Below are positions 7,647 through 13,718 of a stretch of 33,439 bases of DNA, piece after piece. Each line of letters begins with the position of its first letter. Position 1 is the stretch's first letter. The stretch is from Kitasatospora sp. MBT63. Its GTDB lineage: Bacteria; Actinomycetota; Actinomycetes; Streptomycetales; Streptomycetaceae. A program made the translations under genes and the position numbers. The stretch is from the NCBI RefSeq assembly GCF_000710465.2, contig NZ_JAIZ01000786.1:5492-38930 (forward strand). The letters run 5' to 3'. The notes beneath the pieces are model-generated. The model was not told the origin of the DNA. It saw only the letters and a list, made by a program, of their open reading frames with translations, and made no database searches.

Positions 7647-7664
7647 TCCAACTCGTCAGTTGGA
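7647..7664. promoter_or_regulatory. Operator candidate 3: TCCAACT-CGTC-AGTTGGA
   Basis: Perfect 7-bp arms 25 bp upstream of the isochorismatase start, next to the A/T-rich TAATAT (7642-7647), a plausible -10. A repressor bound here would block the promoter. The arms match the repeats at 6932 and 7606. Confidence 0.65.
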
Positions 7665-7688
7665 AACATTCGCACCAGGAGACCGACC

Positions 7689-8333
7689 ATGACGGCCATG
7701 CCCGCACGCCCGAACGCCGCCCTCGTCCTGATCGAGTTCCAGCGCGAGTGGCTCGACCCCTCGCACGGCCGCCTCCACCACCTCGTCGAGGACCGCGACC
7801 TGCTGGACACCGCCGTGCGCGGCGCGGCCGTCGCGCTGGCCGCCGCCCGGGAGCACGGCGTTCCCGTCGTGCACGTGCCGCTCGTCCTCACCCCGGGCGC
7901 ACCCGAGCTGGAGAGCTGGACCCCGGCCGTACTCGGCCTGCGCGCGGCGATCCCCAAGGCCGGCACCTGGATCGAGGGCAGTACGGGCGTCGCGTTCGCC
8001 GAGGATTTCCGGCCCGCCCCCGGCGAGCCGGTCGTGCGCGGCCGCGCCGGCGCCAGCGCCTTCGCCGGCTCCTCCGACCTCGACCTGATCCTGCGCCGAC
8101 TCGGCGTCACCGACCTCTACCTGGCGGGCTTCGCCACGCACGTGTGCGTCGAATCCACCCTGCGCGAGGCCCACGACCGCGGCTACACCGCCCACGTCGT
8201 CCACGACGCCTGCGCGGCCTTCACCCGGGCACAGCAGGACCACGTCCGCCAACACGTGATCCACCACTTCGGCGACGAGACGGACGCCGCAGCCTTCGCC
8301 GCCTCCCTCGAGGCGCCGCTCCCCGCCCACTGA
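7689..8333 (+). CDS. Isochorismatase-family cysteine hydrolase
   Basis: 214 residues, the normal length for the isochorismatase/nicotinamidase-like fold. The core strand reads NAALVLIEFQREWLDP, and the nucleophile Cys lies in GFATHVCVESTLREAHDRGY, a hallmark of the family. The usual catalytic Asp (as in LxxIDxQ) is Glu here, and the usual Lys (K-x4-SAF) is Arg in VVRGRAGASAF. The Cys is kept, so hydrolysis of an amide or a related bond is possible, but the substrate may differ from nicotinamide or isochorismate. AGGAG lies 9 nt before ATG 7689. An operator-like palindrome in its promoter matches those around the upstream TetR gene, so the gene is probably induced by that regulator's ligand. 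Confidence 0.88.
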   Translation: MTAMPARPNAALVLIEFQREWLDPSHGRLHHLVEDRDLLDTAVRGAAVALAAAREHGVPVVHVPLVLTPGAPELESWTPAVLGLRAAIPKAGTWIEGSTGVAFAEDFRPAPGEPVVRGRAGASAFAGSSDLDLILRRLGVTDLYLAGFATHVCVESTLREAHDRGYTAHVVHDACAAFTRAQQDHVRQHVIHHFGDETDAAAFAASLEAPLPAH

Positions 8334-8429
8334 CCGCCGGCAAGGGGACGCCGTCGGCGGGGACGGGGGAGAGGCGGTGCGCGGGCTGCGCGATGTTCCG
8401 TACCGGGGCGAGAGCGGGAGCCCGCCGCC

Positions 8430-8745
8430 AGCGCCTACCTCTCCACGGTCGGCTACTCGCCGGGCGTGGATGGCGATGGCGGGTACGGCACTGTCTACCA
8501 GCGGGGCTTCAAGGTCGGTCCCGGGCGGGAGTTCGACCCGTCCGGTGCCGGGAGCCGATCCGGGCGCCTCCGCTTCGCCCGTCCGGGCAACATCGGACCG
8601 GGTCACGCTCCCGGTCACCGGCCGGCCACCCGGCACCGGCTCCGCCGCCGACACCCCGCTGATCACGGCCCTCAGCGCCGGAGCGGTACTGCTCGGCGCC
8701 GGCACGGTCGTTCTCAACGCGTCGTCGTACCCACTGAGTCAACTG
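8430..8745 (+). pseudogene. Possible remnant of an LPXTG-anchored surface protein
   Basis: The 420 bp between 8334 and 8752 hold no intact gene, but two fragments read like a decayed surface protein. One frame gives AYLSTVGYSPG and GYGTVYQRGFKVG (about 8430-8520). Another gives TLPVTGRPPG (LPVTG codons at 8608-8622) followed by a hydrophobic span, LITALSAGAVLLGAGTVVL, as in a sortase sorting signal. The basic tail expected after the membrane span is missing and the frames differ, so this is at best a remnant. A chance match is possible. Confidence 0.3.
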
Positions 8746-8752
8746 TCCGCTG

Positions 8753-9046
8753 TCAAGGCGCTGACCGCGATTCCGTGGAAGGTGGTCCGTGGCGCTTCTC
8801 CTCCCGTACCTCGGCGTGGGCTCCCGCTTCGTGGAGTTCGCGCACCACGGCTTCCGCCACCTCCTGTGTGACGTCATCGAGGATGGTGGCCGGCAGCCGT
8901 CCGATGAGGGACTTGCTGTGCCACAGGCTCAGCCCGGTTCTCCGGCTGACGACTTTCAGGGCCTCGATGGGGCAGGGGCCGGGGTCGGTCACAACCACGG
9001 AGATGGGCCCCTGATCGCAGACCAGCCAGCCGTACTCCTGCGCCAT
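8753..9046 (-). CDS. Ribosomal protein L7/L12 C-terminal-domain-like small protein
   Basis: 97 residues. The central part, IEALKVVSRRTGLSLWHSKSL, matches the L7/L12 C-terminal pattern (K-V-I-K-x-V-R-x-x-T-G-L-x-L-x-E-A-K-x-L-V). It is followed by a short turn and EVAEAVVRELHEAGAHAEVRE, the second helix and last strand. It lacks the L7/L12 dimerisation domain and hinge, so it is not the ribosomal stalk protein. Small Streptomyces proteins with this isolated domain are common and of unknown function. Start ATG 9046 is preferred over ATG 9049, because GAGGAG then lies 5 nt upstream. It stands alone, without operon partners. The last about 12 residues are a polar tail. Confidence 0.65.
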   Translation of the reverse strand: MAQEYGWLVCDQGPISVVVTDPGPCPIEALKVVSRRTGLSLWHSKSLIGRLPATILDDVTQEVAEAVVRELHEAGAHAEVREEKRHGPPSTESRSAP

Positions 9047-9140
9047 CATGACTCCTCGGATCCAGGCCGGGCAGCAGCATAGAACACACCCCTGCTGGCC
9101 CCTCGGGCATTTCTTGCCCGGCACCGGTTTGCCCAGGATC

Positions 9141-9323
9141 CGAACCCCCGCTGCCCGCGCCAAGCGGTTCTTCGACGACGTACGGGCCCCGGCCAAGGAG
9201 TTCGCCCTGATCGAGGACGCGAGCCACTTCGCCTACTTCCGCCACCCCGAGCAGTTCCTGCACCTCATGCTGACCAAGGTCCGGCTCCTGGTCACGAACC
9301 AGGAGCAGGTCGCGGCCAAGTGA
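9141..9323 (+). pseudogene. C-terminal remnant of an alpha/beta hydrolase
   Basis: About 60 residues in one frame read RAKRFFDDVRAPAKEF, then ALIEDASHFAYFRHPEQFL, ending in a TGA at 9323. This is the typical end of an alpha/beta-fold hydrolase, with the catalytic His in DASHF and the final helix. No nucleophile elbow (GxSxG), oxyanion region or start is found upstream; the sequence before 9141 is unrelated. The fragment abuts the L7/L12-like gene promoter. It is best read as the surviving 3' end of a deleted gene. Confidence 0.6.
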
Positions 9324-9495
9324 CGGGAGCCGAGGGACGCGGCCATTCCTCCCCGGCGAGCGAGCAGGCAGGCGACCGGCGGCTCCAGCGCCAAGGGACG
9401 CGGCCACCGCAACACCCGGGCCCGTGGCGCGGCGGACATGGCCGCCGTCGTCGCGCTCCGAGGCGGCGGCACCGGGTGCCAGCGGGTGCCGGCGC

Positions 9496-10347
9496 TCAGT
9501 GACGGTAGGCGGCCGTCGCGATCCCGATGAAGGAGCGGATCAGCGGATTGGTGTCACCTTCGTTCCACACCGCCACCACGCGGCTCGGCGCCATGTCGGC
9601 GAGCGGTACCACCGTCAGCTCCGCGGGCAGGTCGTGCCCGAGCGGGGCCAGGCCGACCGTGCCGTTCCACAGCACGGCGTGCAGGCACTCCTGCACACCG
9701 CGCACCACCGGGCCCTCGCGCGGCGTGCCCCCGTTCCAGTAGGACTGCCAGAGCGGGTCGGTGCCCTGCGGGAACTGGAACCAGCGGCGGTCGCCCAGCT
9801 CGGCGAGCCGCAGCCGGTCGCGGCGGGCCAGCGGATCGTCGGCGCGCAGGACCACGCCGACCGGATCGTCCCGCAGCGCACGCACCGTCAGGGCGGTCTC
9901 GTCGAACGGCGCCCGGGTCAGGGCGACGTCGACCAGTCCGGCGCGCAGTCCGCAGGTCGGGTCGGTCAGATCGGTGTCGCGGATGCGGATGTCCACGCCG
10001 GGGTGGGTCCGGCGGTAGGCGGCGGCCAGCCTGGACACCCCCGGGTCGGTGCCGTCGCCCAGGATGCCGACGGTGAGGGTCGAGGCGCCGGCCGCCGCGC
10101 CCACGCGGACCCGGACGCGGTCGGCGTGGTCGAGCAGGGACCGCGCTTCGTCGAGCAGCACCGAGCCCACCGCGGTGAGTGTGACGCCGGTGGGCGAGCG
10201 GGCGAACAGCAGGGCCCCGACCTCGGCCTCCAACTGCTGGATCGCCCGGCTCAGCGGCGGCTGGCTCATGTGCAGTCGGGTGGCCGCCCGGCCGAAGTGG
10301 AGTTCCTCGGCGACGGCCACGAAGTAGCGCAGGGTTCGTAGCTCCAC
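9496..10347 (-). CDS. LysR family transcriptional regulator
   Basis: 283 residues. Residues 1-60 are a textbook LysR helix-turn-helix: ELRTLRYFVAVAEELHFGRA, then MSQPPLSRAIQQLE and ARSPTGVTLTAVG. Residues about 88-283 form the substrate-binding-like effector domain, starting LTVGILGDGTDPGV. The start is GTG 10347, directly before ELRTLRYF; a GGAGG lies about 14 nt upstream. The frame stays open further upstream without recognisable sequence. It is divergent from the cupin-DoxX pair. A symmetrical T-N11-A box sits 9 bp upstream of the GTG, so it probably regulates both itself and the pair. Confidence 0.9.
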   Translation of the reverse strand: MELRTLRYFVAVAEELHFGRAATRLHMSQPPLSRAIQQLEAEVGALLFARSPTGVTLTAVGSVLLDEARSLLDHADRVRVRVGAAAGASTLTVGILGDGTDPGVSRLAAAYRRTHPGVDIRIRDTDLTDPTCGLRAGLVDVALTRAPFDETALTVRALRDDPVGVVLRADDPLARRDRLRLAELGDRRWFQFPQGTDPLWQSYWNGGTPREGPVVRGVQECLHAVLWNGTVGLAPLGHDLPAELTVVPLADMAPSRVVAVWNEGDTNPLIRSFIGIATAAYRH

Positions 10348-10355
10348 GCTGCAAA

Positions 10356-10372
10356 GATACCCTCCGGGTATC
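10356..10372. promoter_or_regulatory. LysR-box palindrome GATACCC-TCC-GGGTATC
   Basis: Perfect 7-bp arms around a 3-bp centre, containing the T-N11-A pattern (T10358 to A10370) that LysR proteins bind. It lies between the divergent LysR and cupin starts, 9 bp from the former and 56 bp from the latter. Confidence 0.65.
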
Positions 10373-10428
10373 GGCTCCGTGGGATGGGTCTTGGACACCG
10401 GACCACCCCCGGCGATGCACTGGTGACC

Positions 10429-10932
10429 ATGACCGACCTGACCGAAGAGACAGCGGCCGACGCGCCGCAGGCCCGCCCCACCGTATCCGTGGTGGGACCC
10501 GGCGACGGCGAGACGATCGTGCTGGGCACCACGCACATGCGCGTCCTGGAGGACGGCAGCCACACCGGGCACCGCCTCGCGATCGCCGAGTCCGTCCTCG
10601 CCCCGCACACCCAGGGACCGCCGCAGCACCGCCACGCCCAGCACGACGAGGGTTTCTACATCCTCTCGGGCACCGTGCGGTTCACCGTCGGGGACGAGCA
10701 CCACGACGCCACCACGGGCACGCTCGTGATGGTTCCGCCCGGCACCCCGCACACCTTCGCCAACCGGACCGACCGACCCGCCGTCATGCTCAGCACCTTC
10801 ACCCCCGACCTGTACGTGCAGTACTTCCGCGATCTCCAGGACGTGCTCGCCGACGGCCGGCCCTTGACGCCGCAGGCCAACGCCGACGCCATGAGCCGCT
10901 ACGCGACCGAGCCTGCCACCGACCTCGCCTGA
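10429..10932 (+). CDS. Cupin domain-containing protein
   Basis: 167 residues, a single conserved beta-barrel. Cupin motif 1 reads HRHAQHDEGFYILSGTVRF, with the His-x-His, Glu and Gly ligand positions. Motif 2 reads PPGTPHTFANRT, with the second His and Asn. The metal site (three His, one Glu) is complete. Such stand-alone cupins in regulator-linked operons are often quinone or hydroxyl-ketone dioxygenase-like or isomerase-like, but the substrate is not readable. ATG 10429 (MTDLTEET) is chosen because upstream codons look non-coding; GTG 10423 is an alternative. DoxX follows 29 bp later on the same strand, and a LysR gene is divergent, so the three form a likely unit responding to an aromatic or quinone-like signal. 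Confidence 0.85.
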   Translation: MTDLTEETAADAPQARPTVSVVGPGDGETIVLGTTHMRVLEDGSHTGHRLAIAESVLAPHTQGPPQHRHAQHDEGFYILSGTVRFTVGDEHHDATTGTLVMVPPGTPHTFANRTDRPAVMLSTFTPDLYVQYFRDLQDVLADGRPLTPQANADAMSRYATEPATDLA

Positions 10933-10961
10933 ACCGCGAACAGCAACTCCGAACGGGAACC

Positions 10962-11321
10962 ATGAACACCGCCTACTGGATCGTCGCGGGACTGCTCGCG
11001 CTCTTCTACCTCTACGCGGGCACGCTGAAGGTGAGCCGCAGTCGCGACCAGCTCCGACCGATGATGGCCTGGGTCGACCGCGTACCCCTGCCCGCCCTCA
11101 GGGCACTGGGAACGGTCGAGATACTCGGCGCGGCCGGCCTGGTCCTGCCGCCGCTGACGGGCATCGCGCCCGCCCTGGCCCCGGCCGCGGCCGGCGGCCT
11201 GGTAATCCTCCAGGCCGGTGCCATCGCCGTCCACCTGACCGGCGGTGACCGCCGGATCGCACTCAACCTCGGGCTCATCACCACCGCGGCCGTGACCGTC
11301 TGGCTGGCCACCGGGCTGTGA
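10962..11321 (+). CDS. DoxX-like small membrane protein
   Basis: 119 residues with four predicted membrane helices: residues about 4-22 (IVAGLLALFYLYAGTLKV), 45-65, 68-90 and 96-117. The family signature is near the start: FYLYAGTLKVSRS, then MMAWVDRVPLPALRALGTVEILGAAGLVLP, as in the DoxX-like group. DoxX family members are associated with thiol and redox stress or with quinone chemistry, but their biochemical role is poorly defined. It sits 29 bp after the cupin gene and is probably cotranscribed; a GGGAA precedes the ATG closely. A large hairpin follows the stop. Confidence 0.85.
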   Translation: MNTAYWIVAGLLALFYLYAGTLKVSRSRDQLRPMMAWVDRVPLPALRALGTVEILGAAGLVLPPLTGIAPALAPAAAGGLVILQAGAIAVHLTGGDRRIALNLGLITTAAVTVWLATGL

Positions 11322-11328
11322 TGTCCGG

Positions 11329-11373
11329 GCCGGCGGGGACCTGTACGGCGCCGCCGTGCAGGTCCCCGCCGGC
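11329..11373. terminator. Very strong 21-bp-stem hairpin between convergent genes
   Basis: Arms 11329-11349 and 11353-11373 pair over 21 bp with a single T-G wobble (11344/11358) and a 3-nt GCC loop. It begins 8 bp after the DoxX stop and ends 29 bp before the stop of the convergent reductase gene. It is the clearest terminator in the window and should work both ways. Confidence 0.85.
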
Positions 11374-11401
11374 AGGCCGCCAGGCGGCCGCGGTGGCGGT
11401 G

Positions 11402-12037
11402 TCAGCCGTCGGACCCGAGGCCGCGGTCGGGTGCGCTCATGTCGCCCGTCCGCGGCGTGCCGTCGGCGAGCCCGTAGCGCAGGTACACGGCGCCCTGGGG
11501 GCCGGCCACTGGCGGCTCGACGAGCGTGAGGTTGGTGGGCACCGCACCGCCGTCGAACAGCTTCTTCCCGACGCCCAGCACGATCGGGTGCACCCACAGG
11601 TCGAGGCGGTCGAAGAGCTTCTCGCGCAGGAGCGTCTGCACCAGGTCCAGGCTTCCGACGACCTTCACGTTCTCGTGCCGGTCGCGGACCTCACGGACCG
11701 CGACCGGCAGATCCGGCCCGAGCAGCACGGAACCGGCCCACGGGAGGTCCGGCGTTCCCCGGGAGGCCACGTACTTCGGCACGCGGTTGAAGAGTTCGGC
11801 GATCTCGCCCTCCTTCTGGTGCGGCCAGTAGGCGGCGAAGATGTCGTACGTCCGCCGCCCCAGCAGGAGCGCGTCCGTGCCCTCGTACGCGGCCAGGATC
11901 TGCGCCCCGGCGACCTCGTCCAGCAGCGGCGCCTGCCAGCCTCCGAACGGGAACCCCACCGGGTCCTCGTCCGGTCCGCCGGGCGCCTGCCCGACCAGGT
12001 CGAGGGTGGTGAACAGCTCGAGGTGGATGAGGCCCAT
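11402..12037 (-). CDS. Dihydrofolate reductase family protein (RibD C-terminal-like)
   Basis: 211 residues with the DHFR/RibD-like reductase fold. Visible pieces are MGLIHLELFTTLDLVGQAPGG, DALLLGRRTYDIFAAYWP, VPKYVASR and ENVKVVGSLDLVQTLLREKL, then DRLDLWVHPIVLGVGKKLF, the latter typical of the RibD_C group. It probably binds NADPH and reduces a small carbonyl or pterin-like substrate; these stand-alone members are not the housekeeping FolA. GGAG lies 7 nt before ATG 12037, fixing the start. The gene is monocistronic and convergent with DoxX across a strong hairpin. Confidence 0.9.
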   Translation of the reverse strand: MGLIHLELFTTLDLVGQAPGGPDEDPVGFPFGGWQAPLLDEVAGAQILAAYEGTDALLLGRRTYDIFAAYWPHQKEGEIAELFNRVPKYVASRGTPDLPWAGSVLLGPDLPVAVREVRDRHENVKVVGSLDLVQTLLREKLFDRLDLWVHPIVLGVGKKLFDGGAVPTNLTLVEPPVAGPQGAVYLRYGLADGTPRTGDMSAPDRGLGSDG

Positions 12038-12418
12038 GTCTGCACTCCAGATGAGTCGGTCGTCGTCCCGTCCAAGATGTAGACCGGCCAAGGCCCGCAG
12101 GAACGGTCGCCGCGCCGACGGGGCGCCGGACCCGCACGGTGCCCGCACTCCTCGCGCGGGTGCCCGGGCGGGGGCTGCACGGCGCGGACGTCGACCGCCT
12201 GCGGTCCGCGCCGGCCCTTGATCACTGCCCGCCCCAGGTGCCCTGTCCGACAGCGGCGGACGGGACCTTCCTGGCCAGTTCCCTGGCGGGTCGTCCCGGT
12301 ACGGACGGCGCTGTCGTCGATCATGGTCGTGGTGGCCGGAGCGCCACCGCCACGGACGAGGCCGCGACCACGGGCGCCCGTCTCCGGAGCTCGAACGAAG
12401 GCAACGGGAGAACAACCG
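12038..12418. other. 381-bp intergenic region, no intact gene
   Basis: Between the divergent reductase and secreted-protein genes. No intact gene is supported. On the minus strand near 12180-12230 the translation includes IKGRRGPQAVDVRAV, which resembles the end of cold-shock domain proteins (GxKGPQAxNV). The rest of such a domain is absent, so this is at most a fragment. Promoters for both neighbours must lie here but could not be fixed. Confidence 0.35.
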
Positions 12419-12976
12419 ATGAAGATCACTGTCCGCGGTGCTCTGCTCGCCGCCGCGCCCCTGCTCGCCGCGGCGCCGCTGCTGACCGGAGCCTTCCAGG
12501 CCCACGCCGACGGCACCGCACCCACCACCGACGCCACGTGTGTGATGTCCGCCCACGGCACCTTCGCCAGCCCGGTCGATCCGGGTGGTGCCAACATCGC
12601 GCTGGCCGACACCCTGGTCATGGCCGGCACGGTGGAGTGCGTGGACGGTGCCGGCGCACCGGCGGCCACCGGAACGTTCGAGCGGACGGTCACCATGCCG
12701 GCCACGGAGTGCACCGGCGACGAGCACGGGGACACCTCCACCACGACCGTCCACTGGTCCGACGGCACCACCTCCACCTTCCGGTTCGAGCGGACCGACG
12801 TCGTGAAGGTGAACGGCACCGCCTCACTGACCGTCACCGGGACCGTCACCGACGACAGCGCCCGCTTCGCGGGAGACACCCTGAACGCCGTCGGCACCAG
12901 CTCCGGCACCGGCTGCGGAACCCCGGCCGGGGAGAAGACCGTCGACTCGACCCTCGTCGTCCGCCTGACCCACTGA
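12419..12976 (+). CDS. Small secreted protein of unknown function
   Basis: 185 residues. A Sec signal peptide is clear: MKITVRGALL, a hydrophobic stretch with a twice-repeated AAAPLL, and FQAHA|DGTAP cleavage after about residue 31. The mature part of about 150 residues is Thr/Ser/Ala-rich with alternating polar beta-strand-like segments. Four cysteines in two likely disulfide pairs are visible (DATCVMSAHG, GTVECVDG, ATECTGDE, GTGCGTP). I do not recognise the family. GGGAG lies 8 nt upstream of ATG 12419. The EF-hand gene follows 47 bp downstream with its own ribosome binding site, so cotranscription is possible. Confidence 0.8.
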   Translation: MKITVRGALLAAAPLLAAAPLLTGAFQAHADGTAPTTDATCVMSAHGTFASPVDPGGANIALADTLVMAGTVECVDGAGAPAATGTFERTVTMPATECTGDEHGDTSTTTVHWSDGTTSTFRFERTDVVKVNGTASLTVTGTVTDDSARFAGDTLNAVGTSSGTGCGTPAGEKTVDSTLVVRLTH

Positions 12977-13023
12977 ACCGGCCGGCCCGCCCACACACCC
13001 GGCACAGGAAGGAAGAGCCCGCG

Positions 13024-13557
13024 ATGCCGCTCCCTCAGGCCGCACCCCCGACACCCCCGGCCCGGCCCATCGCCCCCAAGGCCCGCATCTACGCGATGCT
13101 CGACACCGACAAGGACGGCGTCGCATCCCGGCACGACTACTTCGTGCGGATCGAACGCGCCCAACGGGCCACCGGCCGCACCGACGACGACCCCCTGGTC
13201 ATCGCCGCACACGCCACCGGCGAACGGGCATGGGCCGCCATGGACGCCAACAACGACGGCGTCATCACCTACGAGGAGTACGCCGCCTGGGTCGACGCCG
13301 AGAAGTTCGACACCGTCTGCCGCTACGCCCTGGGCGCCCTGTTCGACCTCGCCGACACCGACCGGACCGGCGCCCTCGACCGGAGACAGTTCACCGTGCT
13401 GCGCCAGGCCCTCGGCAACCCGGCCGACAACGCCGACGCCGCGTTCGACGCCCTGGACGGCGACGGCGACGGACGCATCGGCCGCAAGGAGTACCTGGCC
13501 GCGATCCGCGCGTACGTCACGGGTGACGAATCCCCCATGGGCGACGCCCTGTACTGA
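13024..13557 (+). CDS. Four-EF-hand calcium-binding protein (calerythrin-like)
   Basis: 177 residues with four EF-hand loops. Loop 1 is D27-D38 (DTDKDGVASRHD), loop 2 D74-E85 (DANNDGVITYEE), loop 3 D111-Q122 (DTDRTGALDRRQ) and loop 4 D145-E156 (DGDGDGRIGRKE). Loops 2 and 4 are fully canonical with Glu at position 12. Loop 1 has Asp and loop 3 has Gln there, plus Thr at position 5, so they should bind weakly or prefer other ions. Spacing and the FxxIExAxxATG-like segment before loop 2 resemble actinobacterial calerythrin/CabD proteins. There is no signal peptide, so it is likely a cytosolic Ca2+ buffer or sensor. A GGAAGGAAGAG ribosome binding site supports ATG 13024. Confidence 0.92.
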   Translation: MPLPQAAPPTPPARPIAPKARIYAMLDTDKDGVASRHDYFVRIERAQRATGRTDDDPLVIAAHATGERAWAAMDANNDGVITYEEYAAWVDAEKFDTVCRYALGALFDLADTDRTGALDRRQFTVLRQALGNPADNADAAFDALDGDGDGRIGRKEYLAAIRAYVTGDESPMGDALY

Positions 13558-13579
13558 CCACTGACGCCCCCCGGCCCGG

Positions 13580-13632
13580 GCCGGCCGCGGACCTCGCCCG
13601 CCTGTCGGCCCCGGAGCCCGGGCGCGGCCGGC
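13580..13632. terminator. 10-bp-stem hairpin between convergent EF-hand and WD40 genes
   Basis: GCCGGCCGCG (13580-13589) pairs perfectly with CGCGGCCGGC (13623-13632) over a 33-nt loop, starting 22 bp after the EF-hand stop. It is a probable bidirectional terminator. Confidence 0.5.
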
Positions 13633-13718
13633 TCCTGCGGGCGGGGCGTGGTGGGGCGGTGGTGTCAGGTCCGAGGGGTGGACCGGGCCGCCCGGGCCCG
13701 GGGTCGTCCGCGCCCTGG

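Noticed and set aside
12180-12240. Cold-shock protein on the minus strand
   Set aside because: Only about 15 residues resemble the domain end; the RNP motifs and a start are missing.
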